A stretch of DNA of 64,000 nt from positions 1 to 64,000 of the forward strand of contig NZ_POWF01000007.1 in assembly GCF_002895005.1 (NCBI RefSeq). Reading direction: 5' to 3'. How positions within the stretch are numbered: the first letter of the stretch is position 1; each line of letters begins with the position of its first letter. A model generated the notes under the pieces. It did no database searches. It was given only the letters and a program-made list of their open reading frames with translations, and was not told the DNA's origin. The translations under genes and the position numbers were made by a program. Below, one piece after another: positions 54,164 to 62,916 of this stretch. The stretch comes from Hanstruepera neustonica (lineage in GTDB: Bacteria; Bacteroidota; Bacteroidia; Flavobacteriales; Flavobacteriaceae).

Positions 54164-55873
54164 ATGAGAATACCGCAATTACTCGTTATTCTTCTTTGTT
54201 TCGGATTAGCCTTTTCGTGCAAAGACACATCCAAACCAGAGGGAAAAATTGAAAATAATGCAACCCTATATTTTGGTGGTGACATACTGACTATGGTTGG
54301 TGATAGGCCGGATTATGCTGAAGCGCTCGTTGTTCAAGATGGAAAAATTGCCTTTGTTGGCGACTTGGTCGAGGCCGAGAGTCTTGCAGGTAATGGACAC
54401 ATCAAAATAAATCTGCAAGGACAAACACTATTGCCTGGTCTGATTGATGGGCATGCGCATTTTGGTAGTTTTTCGGCTCAAGCTATCGGTGCTCAAATTT
54501 TACCGCCACCAGATGCGGGAGCGAGTAATATCCCTAAACTAATCGATATTTTGAAAGCATGGAATACACCTGAAAACAGAGCACTTACTGGGTGGATTTT
54601 TGGGATGGGTTTTGATGATTCGGTTTTGGAAGAACAACGCTTTCCTACGAAGTTTGATCTAGATCAAGTATCCACCGAGCATCCCATTATGATCATTCAT
54701 ATTTCTGGTCATTTTGCAGTGGTCAATTCCAAAGGGCTTGAACTTCTCAATATCACTGCTGAAACCAAAGATCCTGAAGGCGGTATCATCAGACGAACAG
54801 AAAATCAAGAACCCAACGGTGTGTTGGAAGAATTAGCTGCCATTCCTCATTACGCCAAAGCCTTGACACCGATTTCGGAAGCAGCAGCCAATCAGTTTTT
54901 TGAAGCTGGTCAAGACATGGCATTGTCTTATGGCTATACGACCGCACAGGATGGCCGTGCGATGGACCAAACCTTGTTTGTGAATGCCGCTGAAAATAAA
55001 ACTCTAAAACTGGATGTGGTTTCCTATATTGATTACACCTTTGTTGATAGTTTGATGGCAACGCCCTGGAACCGTAAAACCTATACCAATCATTATCGTA
55101 TTGGTGGCATGAAAATTACTTTAGATGGGTCTCCGCAAGGACGCACTGCATGGCGAACGGAACCCTACTTGTTAAAGCCAGAAGGTGCTCAACCTGGTTA
55201 CAAGGGTTACCCAGCTATTCCCGATGACCAAAAGGTTATCGAACTATTTAAAAAAGGTTATCAAAATAACTGGCAAGTATTGGCTCATGCCAATGGAGAT
55301 GCTGCCATCGATCAGTTTATTAAAGCTACACGGGCAGCTGCTAATGCTTACGGCATGACTGATAGACGTACAACACTAATACATGGACAATATATTCGGG
55401 AAGACCAATTGGATTCTTTAAAAACCCTTGATGTGATTGCCTCATTGTTTCCGCTGCACACGTTTTATTGGGGCGATTGGCATAAACAAATCATTGGAGA
55501 TGAGCTCGGTAACAAAATCAGTCCGGTGCGAACCGCTCTTAATAAAGGCGTCAAGGTGACCATTCATACCGATGCTCCTGTAGCCTTACCCAATTTGATG
55601 CGCATGGTTGGTATTTCCGTTGAACGAAAATCACGTTCGGGTGTTGTTATTGGTGCCAATGAAAAACTGACACCTTATGAAGCTTTGCAAGGCATAACCA
55701 TCTGGTCTGCTTACCAGCATTTTGAGGAAGATACTAAAGGAACCTTGGAAGCTGGTAAACTTGCTGATCTGGTCATAATGGACAAAAATCCGCTCAAGGT
55801 TCCGGAATCAGAAATAAAGACGATTCAGGTGATGGAAACCATTAAAGAAGGTACTACCGTATTCAAAAGGTGA
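54164..55873 (+). CDS. Exported amidohydrolase (YtcJ-like)
   Basis: 569 aa. Lipoprotein signal (lipobox LAFSC, about residue 19), then the amidohydrolase barrel with LPGLIDGHAHFGS (first metal His pair), VLAHANGDAAID, LIHGQY and VTIHTDAPVALP with the last Asp. The C-terminal GTLEAGKLADLVIMDKNPL closes the barrel. It is the YtcJ/NfdA-like group that hydrolyses formamides or related bonds; substrate unknown. It could share a transcript with the RidA-like gene 64 bases upstream. Confidence 0.85.
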   Translation: MRIPQLLVILLCFGLAFSCKDTSKPEGKIENNATLYFGGDILTMVGDRPDYAEALVVQDGKIAFVGDLVEAESLAGNGHIKINLQGQTLLPGLIDGHAHFGSFSAQAIGAQILPPPDAGASNIPKLIDILKAWNTPENRALTGWIFGMGFDDSVLEEQRFPTKFDLDQVSTEHPIMIIHISGHFAVVNSKGLELLNITAETKDPEGGIIRRTENQEPNGVLEELAAIPHYAKALTPISEAAANQFFEAGQDMALSYGYTTAQDGRAMDQTLFVNAAENKTLKLDVVSYIDYTFVDSLMATPWNRKTYTNHYRIGGMKITLDGSPQGRTAWRTEPYLLKPEGAQPGYKGYPAIPDDQKVIELFKKGYQNNWQVLAHANGDAAIDQFIKATRAAANAYGMTDRRTTLIHGQYIREDQLDSLKTLDVIASLFPLHTFYWGDWHKQIIGDELGNKISPVRTALNKGVKVTIHTDAPVALPNLMRMVGISVERKSRSGVVIGANEKLTPYEALQGITIWSAYQHFEEDTKGTLEAGKLADLVIMDKNPLKVPESEIKTIQVMETIKEGTTVFKR

Positions 55874-55935
55874 AAATTGCCATGATTTCAAAAAATATAC
55901 TACTTTTAATTCATTATCAATCCATTTAAAAATCC

Positions 55936-56379
55936 ATGGCACAAATTAATCCCTACATTCATTTTAATGGCAATGCCGAAGAAGCCTTTTTATTTTATCA
56001 GTCGGTTTTTGGAGGCGAATTTTTATCGGTTGTCCGTTTTAAGGACATGCCCAGTGACCACAACCATCCCATTGATGAAACTGAAGCTAACCGTATTATG
56101 CATATCGCCTTGCCCATTGGCAAAACGGATATCTTGATGGCCAGTGATACCCCAGAATTTATGGGTAAACATAGTGAGCAAGAAACCCGCAGTAAGATTT
56201 CCATTATCGCCGAATCAAAAGCCGAAGCCGATAAATTGTTTCATGGCCTTTCAGTAGGCGGCACGGTAGAAATGCCCATTGCCGATAGCCCTTGGGATTC
56301 TTATTTCGGGATGTTTCGGGATAAATATGGTATTGAATGGATGGTTGATTACGACCCGAATTTTAAAGCTCCACAATAA
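55936..56379 (+). CDS. VOC family protein (PhnB-like)
   Basis: 147 aa, glyoxalase/bleomycin-resistance fold of the PhnB type: NPYIHFNGNAEEAFLFYQSVFGGEF, HIALPIGKTDILMASDTPEF, MFRDKYGIEWMVDYD. Such proteins bind metal or small ligands; the catalytic role is unknown. The next gene starts 5 bases downstream. Confidence 0.83.
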   Translation: MAQINPYIHFNGNAEEAFLFYQSVFGGEFLSVVRFKDMPSDHNHPIDETEANRIMHIALPIGKTDILMASDTPEFMGKHSEQETRSKISIIAESKAEADKLFHGLSVGGTVEMPIADSPWDSYFGMFRDKYGIEWMVDYDPNFKAPQ

Positions 56380-56384
56380 ACCTA

Positions 56385-56942
56385 ATGAACTATAAGCATT
56401 TGTTCTTGTTGGGACTGTTGTTCTTTTTAATTGGACAAATTTTACTGGCCCAAGGTCAGGACTTTGTTTACAATCAGCAACCTATAGATTTTGCCCATTG
56501 GTTTTTGCTACTTGGTGCGGTTTGCTTGATGCCACAAGTTGTCCAGTTTCCCAAAAAACTGTTTAGCTATGTCGGTATTCCTTTGACAATAATTGGGATA
56601 GCTTGTATTATTGGTATGTGCGTTTTGGATTTTATTTGGTGGAGTTACCCCAATGAAGAAGCACGTATAGAATTCACTAAACATATTTCCAATGTACCTT
56701 CTATTTGGAAGCCTTTTATATCTATTGGCTCGACATCTAAAGTATTTAATCTGGGCTTAACGCTTTTGGCTTTGAATTATTTTAAGCATCACAAATGGGG
56801 TGTTGGATTGATTGTGTTAGGCACTTTAGTTTTGATGCATATCATTCCTGTTCCTTATCGCTTGGTTGTTGGTTATACGTTGACATTCATCGGGTTTAGC
56901 TTTGTGTTTTTAAAACGGGATAGTGTGCCCTTTTCTATATAA
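56385..56942 (+). CDS. Six-helix membrane protein, unknown
   Basis: 185 aa with about six hydrophobic segments (MNYKHLFLLGLLFFLIGQIL at the start). No family recognised. It begins 5 bases after the VOC gene, so it is in the same transcript. A TATCTTTA box for the next gene lies at 56995-57002. Confidence 0.6.
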   Translation: MNYKHLFLLGLLFFLIGQILLAQGQDFVYNQQPIDFAHWFLLLGAVCLMPQVVQFPKKLFSYVGIPLTIIGIACIIGMCVLDFIWWSYPNEEARIEFTKHISNVPSIWKPFISIGSTSKVFNLGLTLLALNYFKHHKWGVGLIVLGTLVLMHIIPVPYRLVVGYTLTFIGFSFVFLKRDSVPFSI

Positions 56943-57037
56943 TAACCATCTGGTTTCGTAATATTATGAATGAATATCTCTCATGATTATTCACTATCTT
57001 TAAATGCTACTTATTCAATTAATCAAGAATACAATAC

Positions 57038-57799
57038 ATGGATTTATTAAAGTATAACCAAGCCGCTTGGAATGGCTATGTGGATAAAAAAGATCGGTGG
57101 ACTATTCCAGTGACTGAACAGGAAATACAAGATGCTAAAGACGGTAACTGGAATATTGTGTTAACACCAAAAAAACCAGTTCCACATTCATGGTTCCCCA
57201 ATTTGAAAGGCTTGAAAGTTTTGGGACTTGCCTGTGGTGGTGGTCAGCAAGGTCCTATTTTGGCTGCTTTGGGTGCCAATGTCACTATTTTTGATAATTC
57301 TGACAAGCAATTACAACAAGACCAAACCTTGAGCGATTTATTTGACCTCAACATTAAAACTGTGCCAGGCGATATGCGAGACTTGTCGGTTTTTGCCGAT
57401 GCTCAATTTGATTTGATTTTTAATCCTTGTTCTATTCTTTTTGTTGATAATGTGTTACCTGTTTGGAAAGAATCCCATAGGGTGCTCAAACCCGGTGGTA
57501 TTTTAATGACTGGCTTGATGAATCCTTTGGCATTGCAATTAGATGAAGATGAACTGAAACTAATTTACAAACAACCTTATTCGGATATCCACTCCTTATC
57601 AAAAGCTGAATTGGAAGCTTTAAAAAAGGATCAAGAGCCATTAATATTTGGTCATAGTTTAAGCGACCAAATTGGTGGTCAGTTGGAAGTTGGTTTTCAA
57701 TTAACCCATATGTTTGAAGACTATTGGGACGTTAACAACAAGCTGAATGCCTATTTCCCTGCTTTTATAGCAACCCGAGCTGTAAAACCTAGTTTATAA
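57038..57799 (+). CDS. Class I SAM-dependent methyltransferase
   Basis: 253 aa, with the motif LKVLGLACGGGQQGPILAALGANVTIFDNSD (SAM loop, about 62-92) and VPGDMRDLSVFADAQFDLIFNPCS. The N-terminal NQAAWNGYVDKKDRWTIPV is a known group with unknown substrate. It has its own -7-like box at 56995-57002 and an ATG 36 bases later. Confidence 0.83.
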   Translation: MDLLKYNQAAWNGYVDKKDRWTIPVTEQEIQDAKDGNWNIVLTPKKPVPHSWFPNLKGLKVLGLACGGGQQGPILAALGANVTIFDNSDKQLQQDQTLSDLFDLNIKTVPGDMRDLSVFADAQFDLIFNPCSILFVDNVLPVWKESHRVLKPGGILMTGLMNPLALQLDEDELKLIYKQPYSDIHSLSKAELEALKKDQEPLIFGHSLSDQIGGQLEVGFQLTHMFEDYWDVNNKLNAYFPAFIATRAVKPSL

Positions 57800-57830
57800 A
57801 TAAAACATCTCAATTAAAAATACAGACATT

Positions 57831-58238
57831 ATGGGAAAACAAGGACCCATGCCCAGTTTTGAAACCATTGACGATTACATCGCGCATCAACCTAAACCTG
57901 TACAAGCTGTTTTACAGGAATTACGAACAATTATTAAAGAAGCAGCACCTGATACTGTAGAGGTTTTAAACTATAAGGTGCCTGCTTTTACTCTCGTACC
58001 AGGAGGCAAACGTGATCAGCAAATTATGATGGCTGGTTATGCCAAATTTGTTGGGTTTTACCCCTTCCCTACGGTTATGACTGCTTTTAAAGAAGAACTG
58101 ACAGGTTATAAAACCGGTAAAGGCTCTGTTCAGTTTCCATTGGATAAACCTTTACCTAAAGATTTAATCAAACGGATGGTTATTTATAGACATCAAGAAA
58201 TTTTGAAGAATTGGAAAAGTGGACTCAAAACGGAATGA
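57831..58238 (+). CDS. DUF1801 / YdhG-like protein (putative iron chaperone)
   Basis: 135 aa: FETIDDYIAHQPKPVQAVLQELRTIIKEAAPDTVEVLNYKVPAF is the classical DUF1801 N-terminus, followed by VGFYPFPTVMTAF and PLPKDLIKRMVIYRHQE. The Bacillus Fra protein of this fold was proposed as an iron chaperone, but no metal ligands are obvious here. Follows the methyltransferase by 31 bases. Confidence 0.8.
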   Translation: MGKQGPMPSFETIDDYIAHQPKPVQAVLQELRTIIKEAAPDTVEVLNYKVPAFTLVPGGKRDQQIMMAGYAKFVGFYPFPTVMTAFKEELTGYKTGKGSVQFPLDKPLPKDLIKRMVIYRHQEILKNWKSGLKTE

Positions 58239-58317
58239 AAGGTATTTTAATTATTACCGTCTTATTTTTAATCAGAATTTTATAGGAAACCCTGAAATAT
58301 TTAGGTTCAACTAAATT

Positions 58318-59148
58318 ATGAATTTAAGAGATTTAGATAAAATGACTTCCCACATGAACCCTGCAGCCAAAATGCCTGTCTTGTTTTTGGGTCACGGCAG
58401 TCCCATGAATGCTATTGAAGAAAACGAATTTGTACAAGGCTTTAGAAACATCGAGAAAGACATTCAAAAACCAAATGCCATAGTGTGTATATCGGCCCAT
58501 TGGGAAACACGTGGCACTTTTGTAACGGCTATGCAGCAACCCAGAACGATTCATGATTTTGGTGGTTTTCCGCAAGCCTTGTTTGATGTACAATATCCAG
58601 CTCCTGGCAGTCCGGAACTGGCCAAAGAAACAAAAGACTTGATTACCAGCACCGAAGTTGGATTGGATGATAACTGGGGACTGGATCATGGCGCCTGGAG
58701 TGTTATTAAGCACCTCTATCCAGATGCTGATATTCCTGTTATTCAAATGAGTATTGATTATACCAAACCTGCACGTTACCATTTTGAATTGGCGCAACAA
58801 ATCAACAGTCTGCGTCATAAAGGGGTTCTTATTATTGGTAGTGGCAACATGGTACATAATTTACGAATGGTCGCCTGGAATAGACTTAATGAGATTTATG
58901 CTTTTGATTGGGCTACTGAAGCCAACGAAACCATGAAAAAGCATATTTTGAATGGCGATTATCAACCCCTAATAGATTTTAAATCTCAAGGAACCGCATT
59001 TGATTTGGCGATACCCACACCCGAACATTACTTGCCGCTACTTTATACTTTAGCCTTAAAAGACCCAAAAGAAAGTATTTCACTTTTTAATGATAAACCC
59101 GTAGCTGGTTCCTTAACAATGACATCGGTGGGTATTGGCTTGAATTAG
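58318..59148 (+). CDS. 4,5-DOPA dioxygenase extradiol (LigB/YgiD family)
   Basis: 276 aa, ring-opening non-haem iron or zinc dioxygenase fold. Visible: H26 and S28 in FLGHGSPMNAIEEN, CISAHWETRG with the second His, LDHGAWSVIKHLYP with a catalytic His, and IGSGNMVHNLR. The size equals YgiD. Natural substrate of bacterial members is not established. The gene stands alone. Confidence 0.87.
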   Translation: MNLRDLDKMTSHMNPAAKMPVLFLGHGSPMNAIEENEFVQGFRNIEKDIQKPNAIVCISAHWETRGTFVTAMQQPRTIHDFGGFPQALFDVQYPAPGSPELAKETKDLITSTEVGLDDNWGLDHGAWSVIKHLYPDADIPVIQMSIDYTKPARYHFELAQQINSLRHKGVLIIGSGNMVHNLRMVAWNRLNEIYAFDWATEANETMKKHILNGDYQPLIDFKSQGTAFDLAIPTPEHYLPLLYTLALKDPKESISLFNDKPVAGSLTMTSVGIGLN

Positions 59149-59220
59149 TTGATAATTGCACCTTTTTACGTCTTAATTTGTTGTAAATACGTATCTTACG
59201 TGATAATTAAAATTTCATAA

Positions 59221-59727
59221 ATGATGAAACATCTAATTTTAGTAATCTTAACTGTAAGTCTGTTTTCCTGTAATCAAACTAAAAATAATGCATCCACTGA
59301 AGAAATCATTACTGTTGAAGCTGAACCGAAACTTGATTTAGATGCCGAGCTAGCATCTATTGAAAGAACACGAGCCGCTTTTCAACTAGCGATTAAGGAA
59401 AAACGATATGGCGATTTAAAGCAATATGGTACTCCAGATGTCAAATCCCTGACCCCAAATTGTGGTCCTTGGGAACCTTTCAAAACGCTTCGTGATAATC
59501 CGAAAGGAAGCTTTAGTTATGATAGTTTAGTTATGCGACCACGAGAAACTATCATTGTTAGTGATAGTATTGCTTATGATTTTGGTGCGAGTTCTACCTA
59601 TTATACTAATGAAGCAGGCGAACCTGTAGAATTGATTGCTACGTTTTTGGCTTTGCTAAAAAAGGACAAAACTGATGGTGTTTGGAAACTTCATCGTGAA
59701 GTAGCCAACACTTTAAACCTTGAATAA
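59221..59727 (+). CDS. Hypothetical lipoprotein with a SnoaL-like domain
   Basis: 168 aa. Lipobox SLFSC at about 17. The mature domain has ERTRAAFQLAIKEKRYGDLKQYG and DSIAYDFGASSTYYTNEAGEPVELIATFLALLKKDKTDGVWKLHREVANTL, the pattern of the cystatin/NTF2-like SnoaL group. Function unknown. It ends 2 bases before the convergent purC stop. Confidence 0.72.
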   Translation: MMKHLILVILTVSLFSCNQTKNNASTEEIITVEAEPKLDLDAELASIERTRAAFQLAIKEKRYGDLKQYGTPDVKSLTPNCGPWEPFKTLRDNPKGSFSYDSLVMRPRETIIVSDSIAYDFGASSTYYTNEAGEPVELIATFLALLKKDKTDGVWKLHREVANTLNLE

Positions 59728-59729
59728 AA

Positions 59730-60677
59730 CTAGGATAGATAGTTCAAAACGTTTTCTTCAATACGCTTATGAATATCTGATAAGTCGGCTCTTTTGAAGG
59801 ACTCTCCCGTAATGTTTTCGTAGAGTTCTATATATCGCTCACTAACCGTTTCGATATAATCGTCCGACATTTCAGGTACCTGTTGCCCTTCTAACCCCTG
59901 AAATCCATTAGATATCAACCATTGACGGACAAATTCCTTGGACAATTGTTTCTGGGCTTCGCCTCTATCCTGACGTTCCTGATAGCCATCCGCATAAAAA
60001 TAGCGGGAGGAATCTGGTGTGTGAATTTCATCAATCAACACAATTTCACCTTCCTTGGTCTTTCCGAATTCGTATTTGGTATCCACTAAAATTAATCCGC
60101 GTGAAGCTGCAATTTCGGTACCACGCTGAAAGAGTTTTCGCGTATAATCTTCCAAAACCAAATAATCTGCTTCCGATACAATGCCGCGTTTTAAAATATC
60201 TTCTCGAGAAATATCTTCATCGTGGTCACCCATTTCAGCTTTTGTTGCTGGCGTGATGATAGGCTCTGGAAACTTGTCGTTTTCCTGCATCCCTTCCGGC
60301 ATGGAAACACCACATAACAAACGTTTACCCGCTTTATACTCCCGTGCCGCATGACCCGATAAATAGCCCCTAATGACCATCTCTACTTTAAAAGGCTCAC
60401 ATAAATGACCAACCGCCACATTGGGGTCTGGTGTGGCAACCAACCAGTTAGGTACCAAATCCTCGGTAGCTTTCATCATTTTGGTCGCTATCTGATTGAG
60501 TATTTGTCCTTTGTAGGGAATCCCTTTTGGCATGACCACGTCAAACGCACTCAAGCGGTCTGTGGCGATCATCACCAATTGATCATCATTAATATTATAA
60601 ACCTCACGAACCTTGCCTTTATATACACTTTTTTGGCCTGGAAAATTAAAATTGGTATCTATTATGGTATTACTCAT
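59730..60677 (-). CDS. purC: Phosphoribosylaminoimidazole-succinocarboxamide synthase
   Basis: 315 aa, SAICAR synthetase of purine biosynthesis that joins aspartate to CAIR with ATP. Signature parts: [14 protein letters not shown] at the start, [23 protein letters not shown]-type ATP site [20 protein letters not shown] and [37 protein letters not shown]. The length is that of the longer eukaryote/Bacteroidota type. Its ATG overlaps the phoH stop (TAATG). Confidence 0.93.
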   Translation of the reverse strand: MSNTIIDTNFNFPGQKSVYKGKVREVYNINDDQLVMIATDRLSAFDVVMPKGIPYKGQILNQIATKMMKATEDLVPNWLVATPDPNVAVGHLCEPFKVEMVIRGYLSGHAAREYKAGKRLLCGVSMPEGMQENDKFPEPIITPATKAEMGDHDEDISREDILKRGIVSEADYLVLEDYTRKLFQRGTEIAASRGLILVDTKYEFGKTKEGEIVLIDEIHTPDSSRYFYADGYQERQDRGEAQKQLSKEFVRQWLISNGFQGLEGQQVPEMSDDYIETVSERYIELYENITGESFKRADLSDIHKRIEENVLNYLS

Positions 60678-61630
60678 TATTCTCTATTCTCAATACTTTT
60701 ATAGGCTTCGATAACCTTTTTAACTAATTTGTGACGAATGACATCTTTATCATCTAAAAAGACCATACCAACACCTTCCACATTCTTCAAAATCAATAAG
60801 GCTTCTTTCAATCCTGAAATGGTACGTCTTGGTAAGTCAATCTGACCCGGATCACCTGTCAATAAAAACTTGGCATTTTTACCCATACGCGTTAAGAACA
60901 TTTTCATTTGGGCGTGTGTGGTATTTTGTCCCTCATCCAAGATCACAAAGGCATTATCTAGTGTACGACCACGCATAAATGCCAAAGGTGCAATCTGTAT
61001 AGTACCATTTTCTATATAATGTGCCAACTTCTCTGGTGCAATCATATCCCGTAAAGCGTCGTACAAAGGTTGCATATACGGATCTAGTTTTTCTTTTAAA
61101 TCACCAGGTAGGAAACCCAAGTTCTCCCCTGCTTCTACAGCCGGACGTGTTAAGATAATTCGTTTAACCTCTTTGTTCTTTAGTGCCTGAACAGCCAAAG
61201 CGACACCTGTATACGTTTTCCCTGTACCTGCAGGACCTATGGCAAATACCATATCGTTTTTACGCATACTTTCCACCAGTTTACGCTGGTTGGTGGTTTG
61301 AGCCTTAATCAATCGACCACTAACACCATGCACAATCACTTCGCCACTGGCATCATTAGTGGTATAGTCTTCTTTACTGTTACTCGTTAGAACACGCTCA
61401 ATGACATTTTCATCCAGTTTATTATACTTGATGTAATGCTCCATAAGCATCGTGAAACGCTTATCAAATTCTTCTAGTTGGTCTTCATCGCCGTAGGCTT
61501 TTATTTTGGTGCCTCTGGCTACAATTTTTAGTTTAGGAAAGTGCTTTTTTAATAGTGTAATGTTGGTGTTTTGGGCTCCAAAAAAATCTTTTGGCGACAC
61601 CTCTTCAAGTTCGATAATGATTTCGTTCAA
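60677..61630 (-). CDS. PhoH family P-loop ATPase
   Basis: 317 aa: an N-terminal KH-like part and a P-loop ATPase with Walker A GPAGTGKT (132-139), Walker B in [12 protein letters not shown] and the C-terminal [17 protein letters not shown]. PhoH proteins are linked to RNA metabolism and, with YbeY, ribosome quality control, but the activity is not settled. Coupled to purC by one base. Confidence 0.92.
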   Translation of the reverse strand: MNEIIIELEEVSPKDFFGAQNTNITLLKKHFPKLKIVARGTKIKAYGDEDQLEEFDKRFTMLMEHYIKYNKLDENVIERVLTSNSKEDYTTNDASGEVIVHGVSGRLIKAQTTNQRKLVESMRKNDMVFAIGPAGTGKTYTGVALAVQALKNKEVKRIILTRPAVEAGENLGFLPGDLKEKLDPYMQPLYDALRDMIAPEKLAHYIENGTIQIAPLAFMRGRTLDNAFVILDEGQNTTHAQMKMFLTRMGKNAKFLLTGDPGQIDLPRRTISGLKEALLILKNVEGVGMVFLDDKDVIRHKLVKKVIEAYKSIENRE

Positions 61631-61670
61631 AAGCTGGGTGATTTAATTAAAAATATCTATTAAGTTTTAT

Positions 61671-61678
61671 TAGATTTG
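61671..61678 (+). promoter_or_regulatory. -7 promoter box of the SAM hydrolase gene
   Basis: TAGATTTG, an exact TAnnTTTG match in the divergent gap between phoH and the SAM hydrolase, 64 bases before the start codon. No -33 TTG at the normal spacing was found. Confidence 0.4.
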
Positions 61679-61741
61679 TGTCTAAACAAAGCTACACATT
61701 TTTAAAACGTGTTAGGTTAAAAAAATATCAACAATTCCTAT

Positions 61742-62578
61742 ATGGCCATTATCACTTTGACGACCGACTTTGGAGAGAAAGATCACTTTGCTGGTGCGAC
61801 AAAAGGAGCTATTTATAATGAATTACCAGATGTTAGAATTGTTGATATCTCACACTCTGTATCACCTTTCAGCATTCCAGAAGCCGCATATATTATTCAA
61901 AATGCCTATGAGAGTTTCCCCAAGGGGACCATCCATATTATTGGCATTGACTCTGAAATAAATGTTGAAAACAAACATATTGCCGTGTTGTTGGATGGAC
62001 ATTATTTTATTTGTGCCAACAATGGAATCATGAGTATGATTACCAATGAAATTGCTCCAGAAAAAATAGTTGAAATTAACATACATGATAAAATTCAGAC
62101 CAGTTTTCCGGTATTGGATGTTTTTGTAAAAGTGGCCTGCCATATTGCCCGTGGTGGTACCTTGGAGGTGATTGGAAAAGTGATTGAACACATCAAACCT
62201 ATTAAGAATATCATTCCGTTTGTAAATGATGACAAGACGCAGATTATTGGCAGTATTATCTACATTGACAACTATGGCAACGTAATTACCAACATCAAAA
62301 AAGGTTTTTTTGAAACCATTCAAAAAGGGCGATCCTTTGAGATATCGGCCAGAAACCATAAGTTTAAAAAGATTTACGAAAAGTATAGTGATATTGTTGA
62401 TTTCACTATTCCGCAGGACAAGCGAAACGATGAAGGCCGTGGCTTGGTCGTATTTAACGCCTCCAACTATATGGAAATTGCGGTTTACAAAAGTAATTCG
62501 GCAACGGTTGGCAGTGCATCAAGTCTTATGGGGCTTGATTTAAGGGATACGGTAACGGTTAACTTTAGCAAAAAATAA
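61742..62578 (+). CDS. SAM hydroxide adenosyltransferase (DUF62/duf-62 family)
   Basis: 278 aa: ITLTTDFGEKDHFAGATKGAI at the N-terminus (with the conserved Asp pair), HSVSPFSIPEAAYII and IIYIDNYGNVITNI in the C-terminal domain. The family splits SAM into adenosine and methionine by a nucleophilic water, and is related to fluorinases and chlorinases. Halogenase-specific residues were not assessed, so hydrolase is the default reading. The monooxygenase-like gene begins 5 bases later. Confidence 0.88.
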   Translation: MAIITLTTDFGEKDHFAGATKGAIYNELPDVRIVDISHSVSPFSIPEAAYIIQNAYESFPKGTIHIIGIDSEINVENKHIAVLLDGHYFICANNGIMSMITNEIAPEKIVEINIHDKIQTSFPVLDVFVKVACHIARGGTLEVIGKVIEHIKPIKNIIPFVNDDKTQIIGSIIYIDNYGNVITNIKKGFFETIQKGRSFEISARNHKFKKIYEKYSDIVDFTIPQDKRNDEGRGLVVFNASNYMEIAVYKSNSATVGSASSLMGLDLRDTVTVNFSKK

Positions 62579-62583
62579 ATGGT

Positions 62584-62880
62584 ATGTTTGTACGTATTGT
62601 GAAAATGAGTTTTGAACCTGAACATATTGATACCTTTCTCAATAACTTTCATCAGAAGAAAGACCTGATTCGCCAATTTGAAGGCTGTCAGTTTTTAGAA
62701 TTATACCGTGACAAAGACCTAACAAATGTTTTTTTTACGTATAGCTACTGGAATTCCGAAAGTGATTTGGAAGCTTACAGACATTCCGATTTGTTTCAGG
62801 ATGTATGGTCGAAAACCAAACCGTTATTCAATGCCAAGCCAGAGGCCTGGAGTGTTGACAAACTCGTGTCACTACATTAA
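62584..62880 (+). CDS. Antibiotic biosynthesis monooxygenase (ABM)-like protein
   Basis: 98 aa, ferredoxin-like ABM fold: FVRIVKMSFEPEHIDTFLNNFHQKKDLIRQFEGCQFLELYRDKD, then SYWNSESDLEAYRHSDLFQDVW. Members are cofactor-free quinol oxygenases or merely dimeric ligand binders; a precise role is unknown. It sits between the SAM hydrolase and gldF as in related flavobacteria. Confidence 0.8.
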   Translation: MFVRIVKMSFEPEHIDTFLNNFHQKKDLIRQFEGCQFLELYRDKDLTNVFFTYSYWNSESDLEAYRHSDLFQDVWSKTKPLFNAKPEAWSVDKLVSLH

Positions 62881-62916
62881 TTTTAAATATAGAATCAACC
62901 GATAAACCCAATATTC

